DNA from: Candidatus Eisenbacteria bacterium
Lineage (GTDB): Bacteria > Desulfobacterota > Binatia > DP-6
DNA length: 40,370 nucleotides
NCBI GenBank assembly: GCA_035577985.1
Contig: DATJZY010000099.1
Span: 1-40,370 of the forward strand
Direction of reading: 5' to 3'
The first letter of the stretch is position 1. Each line of letters starts with the position of its first letter. Below are positions 21,147 to 29,956 of this stretch, piece after piece. Position numbers and translations under genes: made by a program. The notes beneath the pieces were generated by a model. The model was not told the DNA's origin, did no database searches, and worked only from the letters and a program-made list of their open reading frames with translations.

Positions 21147-22526
21147 TCACTGGCTCATCGAGTCCAGGAACTCGCGGTTCGCCTTCGTCCCTCCGAGTTT
21201 GTCGTGGAGGAATTCCATCGCCTCCACGGTGTTCAGTTGCGTGAGCAGCTTGCGCAGGATCCAGACGCGGTTCAGCACCGGGGCCGCGAGCAGGAGCTCC
21301 TCCTTGCGCGTGCCGGAGCGGGCGACGTCGATCGCCGGGAAGACGCGCTTGTCCATCAGGCGCCGGTCGAGGTGGATCTCCATGTTTCCGGTGCCTTTGA
21401 ACTCCTCGAAGATCACCTCGTCCATGCGGCTGCCGGTATCGACGAGCGCGGTCCCCATGATGGTGAGGCTGCCGCCGTGCTCGATGTTGCGGGCGGCGCC
21501 GAAGAACTTCTTCGGGCCGCGCAGCGCGTTCGAGTCGACGCCGCCGGAGAGCACCTTGCCCGACGGCGGCACCGTCGCGTTGTAGGCGCGCGCGAGCCGC
21601 GTGATCGAGTCGAGCAGGATCACGACGTCGCGCCCGTGCTCGACCAGGCGCTTCGCCTTCTCGATGACCATCTCGGCCACCTGCACGTGCCGCGTCGGCG
21701 GCTCGTCGAAGGTGGAGCTCACGACCTCGCCCGACACCGAGCGCTGCATGTCGGTCACCTCTTCGGGGCGCTCGTCGATCAGCAGCACGATGAGGACGAC
21801 CTCGGGGTGGTTCGCCGTGATGCCACGGGCGATGTTCTGCAGCATCACGGTCTTGCCCGTGCGCGGCGCGGCGACGATGAGCCCGCGCTGCCCCTTCCCG
21901 ATGGGCGTCAGCAGGTCGATGATGCGCGTCGTCACCTCGCCGGGATCGTTCTCGAGGTGGAGCTGCTCGTTCGGGTAGAGCGGCGTGAGATTGTCGAACA
22001 GGATCTTGTCGCGCGCCTGCTCGGGTGACTCGAAGTTGATCTTCTCGACCTTGAGGAGCGCGAAGTAGCGCTCGCCCTCTTTCGGGGCGCGGATCTGTCC
22101 GGAGACGACGTCGCCGGTGCGCAGGTTGAAGCGCCGCACCTGGCTCGGCGAGACGTAGATGTCGTCCGGACCCGGCAGGTAGTTGTAGTCGGGCGCGCGC
22201 AGGAAGCCGAAGCCGTCCTGCAGGATCTCGAGCACCCCCTCGGCGAACACCTGGCCGTTCTGCTCGGCCTGCGCCTGCAGGATGGAGAAGATCAGCTCCT
22301 GCTTGCGCATGGTGGACGCGCCTTCGATGCGGCGCTCGCGCGCGAGCGTGGCGAGATCGGCGATGCTCTCGGCCTTGAGGCTCTTCAGATCGAGCGGGGG
22401 CGGCTCCTCGTCGGCCACCCCCGCGCGCGGCGCCTCGGGTGTTTCGACCTCTTCCACGATCGGCACGACGGCGGCCTTGGACCGCACGCGCACCGCGCTC
22501 TCGCCTGATCGCTGCCGTGCACTCAC
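21147..22526 (-). CDS. rho: transcription termination factor Rho
   Basis: 459 residues. The hexameric RNA-dependent ATPase terminates transcripts that are not being translated. After a basic, charged N-terminal stretch of about 45 residues comes the Rho N-terminal domain ([23 protein letters not shown]), the RNA-binding domain ([31 protein letters not shown]), Walker [15 protein letters not shown], Walker [18 protein letters not shown], and the Q/R-loop region [19 protein letters not shown]. The GTG at 22526 is chosen because GGAGGG lies 6 nt upstream. A 17-codon upstream frame ends over this start codon (GTGA). The promoter at 22642-22670 leaves a leader of about 110 nt. Confidence 0.98.
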   Translation of the reverse strand: MSARQRSGESAVRVRSKAAVVPIVEEVETPEAPRAGVADEEPPPLDLKSLKAESIADLATLARERRIEGASTMRKQELIFSILQAQAEQNGQVFAEGVLEILQDGFGFLRAPDYNYLPGPDDIYVSPSQVRRFNLRTGDVVSGQIRAPKEGERYFALLKVEKINFESPEQARDKILFDNLTPLYPNEQLHLENDPGEVTTRIIDLLTPIGKGQRGLIVAAPRTGKTVMLQNIARGITANHPEVVLIVLLIDERPEEVTDMQRSVSGEVVSSTFDEPPTRHVQVAEMVIEKAKRLVEHGRDVVILLDSITRLARAYNATVPPSGKVLSGGVDSNALRGPKKFFGAARNIEHGGSLTIMGTALVDTGSRMDEVIFEEFKGTGNMEIHLDRRLMDKRVFPAIDVARSGTRKEELLLAAPVLNRVWILRKLLTQLNTVEAMEFLHDKLGGTKANREFLDSMSQ

Positions 22527-22576
22527 ACGCACCCCTCCACCACCGCTCGATGCAGCACTCCCCTCCGAACGATCAT
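22523..22576 (-). CDS. possible rho leader reading frame
   Basis: A 17-codon frame ([17 protein letters not shown]) in the rho 5' leader, ending in TGA at 22523-22525, which overlaps the rho GTG by 4 nt. The first 11 nt of coding sequence and the preceding CAAC are identical to the start of the leucine leader peptide at 11556, and residues 8-9 (Leu-His) also coincide in register. No good ribosome-binding site precedes it. It could couple rho translation to its leader, as leader-based autoregulation of rho is known in other bacteria. Coding status is unproven. Confidence 0.4.
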   Translation of the reverse strand: MIVRRGVLHRAVVEGCV

Positions 22577-22627
22577 GTTGCGCAGGATGAAAACGGCGAC
22601 CTCGCTCAGGCGGGCTCGCTAGGCGTG

Positions 22628-22640
22628 ACGGAACGTCCGT
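22628..22640. promoter_or_regulatory. dyad at the predicted rho transcription start
   Basis: ACGGA (22628-22632) and TCCGT (22636-22640) around 3 nt, lying over the start expected from the rho promoter. It may be an operator or a small 5' hairpin. Short, so chance is possible. Confidence 0.25.
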
Positions 22641-22641
22641 G

Positions 22642-22670
22642 ACAGTACGGAAAGGGAAGCTGCCTGTCAA
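22642..22670 (-). promoter_or_regulatory. rho promoter
   Basis: Minus strand consensus TTGACA (22665-22670), 17-nt spacer, TACTGT (22642-22647). The -35 hexamer contains the rluD stop TGA (22667-22669). The predicted start is near 22635. Confidence 0.65.
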
Positions 22671-23647
22671 GTTTTGAGGGACGGATTTTTCAATGTCCTC
22701 GCGAGCTTGCGCAACGTATCCAACACCCCCGACAGGTCCGCCGGGAGCGGCGCCTCGAGGTGGACCTCGGTCCCGCTCGCCGGGTGCACGAAGGTGATCG
22801 CCTGGGCGTGCAGCGCCTGCCGCGGGCAGGCCGCGAGCGCGTCGGCCGTCTCCCTGGCCGTGCCCCGCCGGCGACCTCCGTAGACGGCGTCGCCGACGAT
22901 CGGGTGGCCGAGCGCAGCCAGATGGACCCGGATCTGGTGCGTGCGCCCCGTCTGCGGTGCCACCGCGAGCAGCGTCGCCCCCGGAAATCGCTCGACGACC
23001 GTGTACCGCGTGACGGCGGCGCGGCCGCGCGGTGCCCGGACGCTCATGCGCTTGCGCTCGCGGGGGTCGCGGCCGATCGGACGGTCGATCGTTCCGCTCG
23101 CGGCGCGGACGTGTCCGTGGACGAGGGCCAGGTAGCGCTTGTGGATCGTCCGCGCGCGGAACTGGCGCGCGAGCGCCTCCAGCGCGGCCGCCGTGCGCGC
23201 GACCACGAGCACGCCCGACGTGTCCTTGTCGAGCCGGTGCACGATCCCCGGGCGCTCGGCGGCGCCGACGCCCTCGAGCGCGCCCAGATGGTGCAGGAGC
23301 GCGTTCACGACCGTGCCGCGCCGCGCGCCGGGCGCGGGATGCACGACCATGCCGGGCGGCTTGTCGATCGCGAGCAGCACCGCGTCTTCGTACAGGACGC
23401 GCAGCGGCAACGCCTCCGGTTCGATGCCGGCGGGCGGCGCGACGTTCAGGTCCACCTCGATCCGCATGCCCGCGCGCACGACGAACGACGCCTTGCGCAC
23501 GACGCCGTCGACGCGCACGTGCCCGCCGTCGACGAGCTGCTTTGCCTGCGAGCGCGTGCCGACCTCCGCCAGCGTCGCGACGACGCGATCGAGGCGCTCG
23601 CCCTCGTGCGCCGCCGTGACGTGCACGGCGTGCGTCCGCACGCTCAC
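22667..23647 (-). CDS. rluD: 23S rRNA pseudouridine synthase, RluD family
   Basis: 326 residues. An N-terminal S4 RNA-binding domain ([33 protein letters not shown] in part, about 16-60) precedes the RluA/RsuA-type catalytic domain. The catalytic aspartate is Asp140 in [17 protein letters not shown]. Further motifs are [46 protein letters not shown] and [15 protein letters not shown]. The S4 domain plus this layout fits RluD (helix 69 of 23S rRNA) better than RluA, but related RluC-like specificity cannot be excluded. The GTG at 23647 overlaps the ribF stop as GTGA, so it is coupled to ribF. Confidence 0.93.
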   Translation of the reverse strand: MSVRTHAVHVTAAHEGERLDRVVATLAEVGTRSQAKQLVDGGHVRVDGVVRKASFVVRAGMRIEVDLNVAPPAGIEPEALPLRVLYEDAVLLAIDKPPGMVVHPAPGARRGTVVNALLHHLGALEGVGAAERPGIVHRLDKDTSGVLVVARTAAALEALARQFRARTIHKRYLALVHGHVRAASGTIDRPIGRDPRERKRMSVRAPRGRAAVTRYTVVERFPGATLLAVAPQTGRTHQIRVHLAALGHPIVGDAVYGGRRRGTARETADALAACPRQALHAQAITFVHPASGTEVHLEAPLPADLSGVLDTLRKLARTLKNPSLKT

Positions 23648-24576
23648 GGCGAGGCGGCGAGCGCGGCGCGGGCTCGCACGACGTCGTCGGCGATCGCGCG
23701 CCGGAGCTCGTCGGGGCCCGAGAAGCGCCGCTCGCCACGCAGGTGCGCCACGAATGCCAGCTCCAGCCAGCGCCCGTAGAGATCGCCCTGCCAATCGAGC
23801 ACGTGGGCTTCGATCGTCCGCCGCAGCTCGCCGAACGTCGGCCGGACGCCGACGTTGAGCACCGCGGGCATCGGCGCCCCGCCCGCGCGCGCGTAGACGG
23901 CGTAGACGCCGTCGGCGGGCAGGACGAGACGCCGGCCGACGTGGAGGTTCGCGGTCGGAAACCCGAGCGTCCGCCCGCGCTGCTCGCCCGTCACGACGCG
24001 GCCCCGCAGTCCGTACGGTCGCCCGAGCAGCAGGCGGGCGGTCGCGACGTCGCCGGCCGCGACCGCCCGCCGGACGCCGGAGCTGCTGACCGCGGCGTCG
24101 CCCTCGGCGACCGGCCCCACCGCCTCGACGCTGAAACCGTGGCTCGCGCCGAGCGCGCGCAGAGTCTCGGCCGTGCCCGCGCGGTTGCGGCCGAAGTTCA
24201 CGTTGTAGCCGACGACGACGTGCGCGAGGTCGAGCGACGGCAGGATGTCGCGCGTGATGAACGCGTCCGGATCGTGGGACGCGAACTCGCGCGTGAAGCG
24301 CTGCACGACCGCCACGTCGACACCGAGGCGCCGCAGGGTCGCGAGCCGGTCGTGGAGCGACTGGATCATGCCGGGCGCTCGCTGCGCAGCCAGGACCATC
24401 ACCGGGTGGGGATGGAACGTCAGCGCGACGGTCTGCCCGCCGCGGGAACGTGCCTCGGCAACCGCACGAGCGAGGATGGCCTGGTGTCCGCGGTGCACAC
24501 CGTCGAAGTTGCCGAGCGTGAGGACGACCCGCGGCAGCCTCGACCCGACCCGCGCGAGGTGGCGGATGACCCGCAT
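23644..24576 (-). CDS. ribF: bifunctional riboflavin kinase/FAD synthetase
   Basis: 310 residues. The N-terminal adenylyltransferase domain has [18 protein letters not shown] (nucleotidyltransferase GxFDGxHxGH) and [13 protein letters not shown] followed by SSSGVRRAV. The C-terminal riboflavin kinase domain has [17 protein letters not shown] [37 protein letters not shown] and [13 protein letters not shown]. It converts riboflavin to FMN and FAD. The ATG at 24576 begins [16 protein letters not shown] lies 14-19 nt upstream of the ATG, but no convincing -35 accompanies it. The upstream gap is occupied by the inverted-repeat element at 24615-24883. Confidence 0.96.
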   Translation of the reverse strand: MRVIRHLARVGSRLPRVVLTLGNFDGVHRGHQAILARAVAEARSRGGQTVALTFHPHPVMVLAAQRAPGMIQSLHDRLATLRRLGVDVAVVQRFTREFASHDPDAFITRDILPSLDLAHVVVGYNVNFGRNRAGTAETLRALGASHGFSVEAVGPVAEGDAAVSSSGVRRAVAAGDVATARLLLGRPYGLRGRVVTGEQRGRTLGFPTANLHVGRRLVLPADGVYAVYARAGGAPMPAVLNVGVRPTFGELRRTIEAHVLDWQGDLYGRWLELAFVAHLRGERRFSGPDELRRAIADDVVRARAALAASP

Positions 24577-24614
24577 CGGCCCGCCTATATCGTAGGGCCC
24601 GCAGCGTTTGAACT

Positions 24615-24641
24615 CCGACCCAAGACTACGTCTTGGGTCGG
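24615..24641. repeat. left terminal palindrome of the element
   Basis: 12-bp perfect stem CCGACCCAAGAC (24615-24626)/GTCTTGGGTCGG (24630-24641) with loop TAC. Near-identical copy in inverted orientation at 24857-24883. Confidence 0.9.
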
Positions 24642-24856
24642 GGGAGAACGCGGGAGTGTGGCGTCCGGGCACGCGCGACCGGCATGCCGCGGCCCGCGAA
24701 GCTGGCGCGGCACCGCAGGGACGCACCAGACGATGCACGCTGCCGCGAGCTGCATCGCCCGGCGCGCCCCGCGCCGTCGTCTACGTCGTCACGGAAAGCG
24801 ACGCCCGGACAACCATACGTCGCGCGTATCACGAACGCGACACTCTCGCGTTCTCC

Positions 24857-24883
24857 CCGACCCAAGACGCAGTCTTGGGTCGG
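24857..24883 (-). terminator. right terminal palindrome, probable terminator of the tol-pal operon
   Basis: 12-bp perfect stem (24857-24868/24872-24883, loop GCA) beginning 5 nt after the cpoB stop on the minus strand. No T-run follows, so it is not a textbook intrinsic terminator, but position and strength suggest 3'-end formation or transcript protection. Confidence 0.5.
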
Positions 24884-24887
24884 TGTC

Positions 24888-25673
24888 CTAGCGATCGAGC
24901 TCGGTCAGACGCTTCCGCGCGCGCCCGGCCTCTTCCGAGTTCGGGTAGTCCTTGATGAGCTTGCCCAGCGCCAGCCGCGCATCCGGCGTGTCGCCGATCT
25001 CGATGAAGAGGTTCCCCTGCTCCCAGAGCGCCGCCGGCGCCTTGCTGCCGCGCGGGTACTTGGTGACGACGTCGTAGAATTTGGAGATCGCCTGGTTCCG
25101 ATCGCCCTTCAGCGCGTAGCAACGTGCCGCCCAGTAGAGCGCGCTCGACGCGAGCGGCGATTCCTTCTTCTGCGCCGCGAAGCTGTTGAGCTGTCCCACC
25201 GCCTTGCCGCAGTCCTTCTTCGCGACGTTGTCCATGATGGGCGCCAGGTCCGCGCGCTCGGGGGCGTTGCTGGCGGCCATCGCCGCCTGATCGCGGCTGA
25301 CGTCGCGCGCCCACACGTCCTCGGAGGGCGCCGGAGGCGGCACCGGGGGTGGCGGTGGCACGGATGCCGTCTTGTCGGGCGGCGGCGTGCCCGCGTCGGG
25401 AGGCGGCTCCTGGTCCGGCGGATGCTTGGCGGCTTCGAGCTGCTTGCGCTCCTCGTCGGTCATCACGTGCTCTTGCGGCGGGCGCTGCACGGGCACGTCG
25501 AGGTCCCCGCGCACCCGCTCGAGCTCGCGCTGGATCGCCTGGATCTGCTTGCGTTGATCCGAGATCTGCGACTGCAGCCGCCGCTCCTGCGCGATCAGGT
25601 CGGCCTGGGTCGCGCACCCCGCGAGCCCGAGGGCGATGCCGACGGCCGCGAGCCGTGTCGTCGTGCGCGTCAC
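24888..25673 (-). CDS. cpoB: Tol-Pal system protein CpoB/YbgF, lipoprotein form
   Basis: 261 residues. The N-terminus is a lipoprotein signal (RLAAVGIALGLAGC, lipobox LAGC with the lipidated Cys about residue 20), followed by a coiled coil (about 25-57), a Pro-rich linker (PPPPPVPPPAP region, about 80-115) and C-terminal TPR-like repeats (ALYWAARCYALKGDRNQAI, LWEQGNLFIEIGDTPDARLAL). CpoB coordinates outer-membrane constriction with peptidoglycan synthesis. E. coli CpoB is soluble and periplasmic; a lipobox is seen in some other lineages. The GTG start at 25673 overlaps the pal stop as GTGA. It ends with TAG, followed by a hairpin. Confidence 0.93.
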   Translation of the reverse strand: MTRTTTRLAAVGIALGLAGCATQADLIAQERRLQSQISDQRKQIQAIQRELERVRGDLDVPVQRPPQEHVMTDEERKQLEAAKHPPDQEPPPDAGTPPPDKTASVPPPPPVPPPAPSEDVWARDVSRDQAAMAASNAPERADLAPIMDNVAKKDCGKAVGQLNSFAAQKKESPLASSALYWAARCYALKGDRNQAISKFYDVVTKYPRGSKAPAALWEQGNLFIEIGDTPDARLALGKLIKDYPNSEEAGRARKRLTELDR

Positions 25674-26185
25674 TTCCCGAGGATCACCGCGTGAACCCGG
25701 CGGTTCCGCGCCCAGCACGCTTCGGTCTCGTCCTGGCAGAGCGGCAGCTCCTTGCCGTAGCTGATGGTGGAGATGCGGTCGCCGCCGATCCCCTGGCCGA
25801 CGAGGTAGTCCTTCACGGCCTTGGCGCGCTTGGCGCCGAGGCCGAGGTTGTACTCGATGGTGCCGCGGCTGTCGCAGTGGCCTTCGAGCTCGATCTTCGC
25901 GCGCGGGTTCTGGCGCAGCCAGTCGACGTTCTCGTCCAGCCGGCCGCGCTCGCTCGATTCGATCTCGGCGCTGTCGTACCCGAAGTGGATGTCCTTCAGG
26001 ATGCCGTCCTCTTCCGGTCCGCGTCCGCTGCGCGCACGATCGAGGCTCGAGCCGCTGAGGCCTTCCTCGCCCGTGCCGGTGCCCTCTTCGCCGACGCCCT
26101 TCTTCTTGGTCGAACAGGCGCCCGCGAGTGCGACCACCACGCAGAGTGCGATCAGCGCCGTCCGCTTCGCCGTCATCCACCGCAT
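25670..26185 (-). CDS. pal: peptidoglycan-associated lipoprotein Pal
   Basis: 171 residues. The signal sequence MTAKRTALIALCVVVALAGAC ends at a lipid-type cysteine (ALAGAC, a slightly atypical lipobox), followed by a charged, Gly-rich linker and the OmpA-like domain: ILKDIHFGYDSAEIE, IELEGHCDSRGTIEYNLGLG in part, KRAKAVKDYLVGQGI and ARNRRVHAVI. These bind diaminopimelate of peptidoglycan. Two cysteines in LCQDETEACW may form a disulfide. The ATG at 26185 has GAGG motifs upstream; an in-frame ATG at 26176 is also possible. It lies 10 nt after tolB. Confidence 0.95.
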   Translation of the reverse strand: MRWMTAKRTALIALCVVVALAGACSTKKKGVGEEGTGTGEEGLSGSSLDRARSGRGPEEDGILKDIHFGYDSAEIESSERGRLDENVDWLRQNPRAKIELEGHCDSRGTIEYNLGLGAKRAKAVKDYLVGQGIGGDRISTISYGKELPLCQDETEACWARNRRVHAVILGK

Positions 26186-26195
26186 GCCCCTCACC

Positions 26196-27518
26196 TCACC
26201 ACTCCAAGCGTGCAGACCACGACGGCGACGTATCATCGGCTGTTCCACGGGTCAATTCTCGCTGCACGCGTCCGTCGCGATCGGCGAGCGCGAGATGATG
26301 CCCGCCACCGCGCGTCGTCGAGAAGATGAGGTAGCGACCGTCGGGCGCCCACGACGGATCCTCGTTGCTGCCCTGCGAGGTGACCGTCTTCGCGCCCGTG
26401 CCGTCCATCATCGCGACGACGACCTGGAAGCCGCCGCCCGCGCGCGTCGAATACGCGATGCGATCGCCCTTCGGCGACCACGCGGGCGAGGTGTTGTAGT
26501 TCCCGACCGTCGACACGCGGCGCAGGCCCGAGCCGTCGATGCCCATCTCGTAGATCTGCGGCGAGCCGCCGCGCGCCGAGCAGAAGGCGAAACGCTGCCC
26601 ATCGGGCGCCCACACCGGCGAGACGTCGATGGCCCAGTGGTCCGTCAACTGGCGGATGAGGCCGCCCGATCGATCGAGCAGGAAGATGTCCGAGTTGCCG
26701 CCGTCCTCGCGCGCGACGAGGAGCTTCGAGCCGTCCGGCGACCACGCGCCGCTCAGCACCGCGCCGGCGCCGGGCACGAGCCGGCTCACCCGGCGCGTCT
26801 GCATGTCGAAGGTGAAGAGATGGGGCTGGTGCTCCTTCCACGACGTGAAGAGGATGGCGCCGCCGTCGGGCCGCCAGCGCGGCGAGGCCATGAGCGTCTG
26901 CTCGTTCGTGAGCCGCATCGGATCGTCGCGGTCGAACGTCCACAGGTAGAGCTCCTTCAGGAGCCCGCGCCCGCCGCGCGTGCTCGTGAGCGCGATCTGC
27001 GAGTCGAACGGGCCGCGCTCGCCGGTCAGGAACTCGAGGAGCTGATCGGCGAAGCGATGCGCCATGCGCGGGACGTCGGCGCGCGCGCCGCTCACGCGAC
27101 GGCCGACCTCGGGCACGTCCTTGCGACCGGGCACGTCGAACAGGCGCACCTCCACGGTCACCTTGTCGCCGTCCACGCTGATGCCACCCTTCACCAGCTC
27201 CTGCGCGCCGAGCGCGGCCCAGCCGACGAAGTCGATCTCGGCGGCCCCGATCCCGGACGCCTGGTTCTCGATGAACGTGCGGGGATCGATCAGCTTGAAG
27301 TACCCGGAGAGATCCAGGTCCTTCGACAGGACGCGCGCGAACGTCTTGCCGAGCGATCCGTCGTTGTCACCGCCGAGGTTCTTGAGCGGGACGACGGCGA
27401 TCGGGAACGACTGGCTTCCCGGGCCGACGATCGTTCCCGTGACGACGGCGTCCGCCCGCGTCGCCGCGGCGCCGATCGCCATCGCCATCATCCACGCCAC
27501 GAGCCGTGCAGTGGTCAT
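26196..27518 (-). CDS. tolB: Tol-Pal system periplasmic protein TolB
   Basis: 440 residues. A signal peptide (about residues 1-24, ending ATRADA) is followed by the TolB N-terminal domain (IAVVPLKNLGG, VLSKDLDLSGYFKLIDP) and a six-bladed beta-propeller whose WD40-like/PD40 repeats are obvious: SPRWRPDGGAILFTS, SGAWSPDGSKLLVA, SPVWAPDGQRFAFCS, SPAWSPKGDRIAYST, DPSWAPDGRYLIFST. It binds Pal and TolA in the periplasm. The ATG overlaps the tolA stop by ATGA. Confidence 0.97.
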   Translation of the reverse strand: MTTARLVAWMMAMAIGAAATRADAVVTGTIVGPGSQSFPIAVVPLKNLGGDNDGSLGKTFARVLSKDLDLSGYFKLIDPRTFIENQASGIGAAEIDFVGWAALGAQELVKGGISVDGDKVTVEVRLFDVPGRKDVPEVGRRVSGARADVPRMAHRFADQLLEFLTGERGPFDSQIALTSTRGGRGLLKELYLWTFDRDDPMRLTNEQTLMASPRWRPDGGAILFTSWKEHQPHLFTFDMQTRRVSRLVPGAGAVLSGAWSPDGSKLLVAREDGGNSDIFLLDRSGGLIRQLTDHWAIDVSPVWAPDGQRFAFCSARGGSPQIYEMGIDGSGLRRVSTVGNYNTSPAWSPKGDRIAYSTRAGGGFQVVVAMMDGTGAKTVTSQGSNEDPSWAPDGRYLIFSTTRGGGHHLALADRDGRVQRELTRGTADDTSPSWSARLEW

Positions 27519-28594
27519 CCCTGGCCTTGCCCTCCTCCCTCTTCTTCGGATTTGAACTCGATCACGAACTCCCGGAAGTCGTTTACATAGCGGGCGGGGG
27601 GCGGCGGAAGCGGGTTCGATCGCTGCACCGCGCGCTGCACCGACGCGTCGTACGCCGCATCGCCGGAGGCCTGCTCGAGCTTGACGCCACTCACCTCGCC
27701 GTTGGCTCCGATCTGGAAGCGCACCTTCGCGACCAGGCCCGGGCGCGTGACGACGTTCACCCATGCCGCCTTCACGGTCGAGACGACGCGCTGCTGATAG
27801 GCGAGGAACTCGAGGCCCACGACCTGCCCGCCGCCACCCGGCCCGTAGCCGGGCGTGCCGATCGGCCCGCCGCTGGTGTCGGTGCCGCCGAGCCCGCCGC
27901 CACCGCCGCTCGCGCCCTTGGCGCGCCACTTCTCCGCCGCGGCCGCGTACGCGTCGCCGCCGTCGGCGGCCGTCGCGTCCGCCTTTCCGTTCGGCTTCCC
28001 CGCCGGCTTGGCGTCGGCCGGCTTCGCGTCAGCCGGCTTCGCGTCGGCCGGCTTCGGCGCGCTCGCCGTTTGCGGCTTCGCCGGCGCCGGCTTCGGCGGC
28101 TCTGGCTTCGCGGCGTCCGCCTTCGGCTCGGGCTTGGGCTCCGGCGGCTTCGCTTCGGGCTTCGGCGGTGGCGGCTTCTCGACCGACGGCAGCTTCACCT
28201 CCGGCTCGGGCGGCTTCGGAGGCTCGGGGGCCTTCTGCGGTTCGGGCGGCTTCGGCGGCTCCGGCGCCTTGGCCTCGCTCGGAGGCGGCGCCACCGGCTC
28301 GGGCTTGGCGACCGGCTCGCCCTGCCGCGCCTGGGTGTCGCCGCTCGCGGCGGGACCGGGTCGCGGTCCGATCGGCTGGTCGGGACGTCCCACCGGCAGC
28401 TTGCCACCGAGCGAGCTCGGATCGGTCAGCTCCACCGTGTACGCGACGATCGGCAGCGGCGCGGGCGTGATGAACGGCAGCACGAAGAGCACGAGGACCA
28501 GCAGCGCCGCATGCGCGGCGGCCGACACACCCACCATGCGCGTGAACTGCGGATCCCAGTCCGGGGTGCCTCGCATGAGCACGGCTCTCGGCAT
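27515..28594 (-). CDS. tolA: TolA-like/TonB-family energy transducer
   Basis: 359 residues. A single N-terminal TM helix (about 22-45, GVSAAAHAALLVLVLFVLPF) is followed by a very long Pro/Lys/Glu/Ala-rich periplasmic spacer (about 70-215) and a C-terminal TonB/TolA-like domain (VVSTVKAAWVNVVTRPGLVAKVRFQIGANGEVSGVKLEQ in part, SGDAAYDASVQRAVQRSNPLPPPP). It links the TolQR motor to TolB-Pal. The spacer contains a DAKPA repeat encoded by tandem 15-bp units. Placement between tolR and tolB supports TolA over TonB. It starts 6 nt after tolR. Confidence 0.92.
   Translation of the reverse strand: MPRAVLMRGTPDWDPQFTRMVGVSAAAHAALLVLVLFVLPFITPAPLPIVAYTVELTDPSSLGGKLPVGRPDQPIGPRPGPAASGDTQARQGEPVAKPEPVAPPPSEAKAPEPPKPPEPQKAPEPPKPPEPEVKLPSVEKPPPPKPEAKPPEPKPEPKADAAKPEPPKPAPAKPQTASAPKPADAKPADAKPADAKPAGKPNGKADATAADGGDAYAAAAEKWRAKGASGGGGGLGGTDTSGGPIGTPGYGPGGGGQVVGLEFLAYQQRVVSTVKAAWVNVVTRPGLVAKVRFQIGANGEVSGVKLEQASGDAAYDASVQRAVQRSNPLPPPPARYVNDFREFVIEFKSEEEGGGQGQG
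28002..28058 (-). repeat. tandem 15-bp repeats within tolA
   Basis: Units of the form GCCGGCTTCGCGTCG (plus-strand view) at 28002, 28017, 28032 and a partial one at 28047, with one or two substitutions. They encode DAKPA repeats of the TolA spacer. Length variation by slippage is plausible. Confidence 0.85.
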
Positions 28595-28600
28595 GACGCC

Positions 28601-29029
28601 TCAGCGCGGTCGGTCGGGGGGCGGCTCGGTCACGAGCCCGATCTTCACCAATCCCGACTCGCGCACGGCCGCCATCGTCTTCATCACCTGCCCGTAGGGC
28701 ACCGACTGGTCGGCGCGGACGTACACCTGCCGGTCGGGGCGCGCGGTGCGGATGGCGGCCAGCTTCTCGGTGAGCGCGGGCAGCGCGATCGGGGTGTCGT
28801 TCAGGAACACCTGCCCGGTCTTGTTGACGTTGACGACGAGCTGCTCCTGGTCGCCCGCGAGCGGTGCGCCCGCGACCTTCGGAAGGTCGATCGAGACGCC
28901 CTGTTGGAGGATCGGCGCCGTCACCATGAAGATGACGAGCAGCACGAGCATGACGTCGACGAGCGGCGTCACGTTGATGTCGGAGATGGCGCCGCTGCCC
29001 TCGGACTGCCCTGATCCGCCGAATGCCAT
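28601..29029 (-). CDS. tolR: ExbD/TolR family protein TolR
   Basis: 142 residues. A short cytoplasmic N-terminus with [22 protein letters not shown], the single TM helix carrying the conserved proton-pathway aspartate (VDVMLVLL), then a periplasmic domain with [19 protein letters not shown] and [23 protein letters not shown]. It forms the proton-driven motor with TolQ. It starts 6 nt after tolQ and ends 6 nt before tolA. Confidence 0.97.
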   Translation of the reverse strand: MAFGGSGQSEGSGAISDINVTPLVDVMLVLLVIFMVTAPILQQGVSIDLPKVAGAPLAGDQEQLVVNVNKTGQVFLNDTPIALPALTEKLAAIRTARPDRQVYVRADQSVPYGQVMKTMAAVRESGLVKIGLVTEPPPDRPR

Positions 29030-29035
29030 GCCGTC

Positions 29036-29800
29036 CTACTTCTTCAAGAAGTGCCGCTCCGCGATGTTCAGGAACTCGGACGCGAAGGTGTCGACCTCGG
29101 CCATCAGCACGCGGAGCTGGCGCGCGAAGCGGTTGTACATGACGACCGCGGGGATCGCCGCCGCGAGGCCGACGGCGGTCGCGATGAGCGCCTCGGCGAT
29201 GCCCGGCGCCACCGCCTGGATGCTGGACGAGGTCGCCGTCGAGAGGCCCATGAACGCGGTCATGATCCCCCACACGGTGCCGAAGAGGCCGATGAACGGG
29301 GCGGTGCTCGAGGTGGTGGCGAGAAACGTGAGCCCGCGCTCGAGGCGCGTCACCTCCTGGATGCGCGCGCGCTGCATCCCGCGCTGCACGTTCTCGATGC
29401 CGCCGAACTCTCCCTCGGCCATGCCCTCGCCCTCGTCGATGGCGCGTTTGGCCTTCGTCATGCGCTGCAGCTCCTGGTAGCCGGCTCGAAACACCTGCGC
29501 CACCGGGCTGTCCTTCAGATCGACGCTCGCGGCGTGGATGGTGGCGAGGTTGTTCGCCTCCCAGAAGATGTCGATGAACTTCGCCGACTGCTTCTGGGCC
29601 CGTCGCATCTCGCGACTCTTCGCGAGCGCGATCCCCCAGCAACCGATCGAGAAACCGATCAGGATGAACAGAACGAGTCGGACCACCCAGCCCGACCCCC
29701 AGAAGAGGTGCAGGATCTCCATCTGCGGCGCGGGCGACGGCACACCCGGCAGCGCGGCCTGCGCGGCCATCCCTCCCAACCCCCACATCACATCCACCAC
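29036..29800 (-). CDS. tolQ: MotA/TolQ/ExbB proton channel family protein TolQ
   Basis: 254 residues. TM1 at about 38-58 ([21 protein letters not shown]), a cytoplasmic helical loop, then TM2/TM3 with [27 protein letters not shown] and ISEALIAT-type [24 protein letters not shown]. It forms the inner-membrane motor with TolR. The GTG at 29800 is taken because GAGGAG lies 9 nt upstream; ATG codons at 29788 and 29770 are alternatives that would shorten the N-terminus by 4 or 10 residues. First gene of the tol-pal operon, divergent from gap. Confidence 0.96.
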   Translation of the reverse strand: MVDVMWGLGGMAAQAALPGVPSPAPQMEILHLFWGSGWVVRLVLFILIGFSIGCWGIALAKSREMRRAQKQSAKFIDIFWEANNLATIHAASVDLKDSPVAQVFRAGYQELQRMTKAKRAIDEGEGMAEGEFGGIENVQRGMQRARIQEVTRLERGLTFLATTSSTAPFIGLFGTVWGIMTAFMGLSTATSSSIQAVAPGIAEALIATAVGLAAAIPAVVMYNRFARQLRVLMAEVDTFASEFLNIAERHFLKK

Positions 29801-29839
29801 GAGCGCGCTCTCCTCACGCGGGTGCCACGGCAGGTGCGA

Positions 29840-29868
29840 TCTCTACGCCTCGGGTCCGGGGGCGTCAA
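29840..29868 (-). promoter_or_regulatory. tol-pal operon promoter
   Basis: Minus strand TTGACG (29863-29868), 17-nt spacer, TAGAGA (29840-29845), in the 156-nt divergent region between tolQ and gap. The predicted start is near 29833, about 33 nt before the tolQ start. Confidence 0.6.
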
Positions 29869-29956
29869 ACCCGACGCACCGGTTCCTTGCATGCCGTTCG
29901 GACGTACGGTACCTGATTCCCTTCACTTTTCTCCCCCGGAAGAGGAGTACCACTCG

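Larger units (their letters stand above)
24615..24883. mobile_element. MITE/BIME-like element with 65-bp terminal inverted repeats
   Basis: 269 bp. The left end (24615-24679) and the reverse complement of the right end (24819-24883) match over about 65 bp with a few substitutions. Each end begins with an internal palindrome, CCGACCCAAGAC + 3 nt + GTCTTGGGTCGG, and continues with similar AGAACGCGxGAGTGTxGCGT sequence. The 139-bp centre codes for nothing recognisable, so the element would be non-autonomous. No target-site duplication is evident. It fills the ribF-cpoB gap, where the right hairpin probably ends the tol-pal transcript. Confidence 0.75.

Noticed and set aside
24576..24642. Promoter for ribF using TACGAT as -10
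   Set aside because: The -10 is acceptable, but no -35 lies at a suitable spacing; the region is also occupied by the inverted-repeat element.
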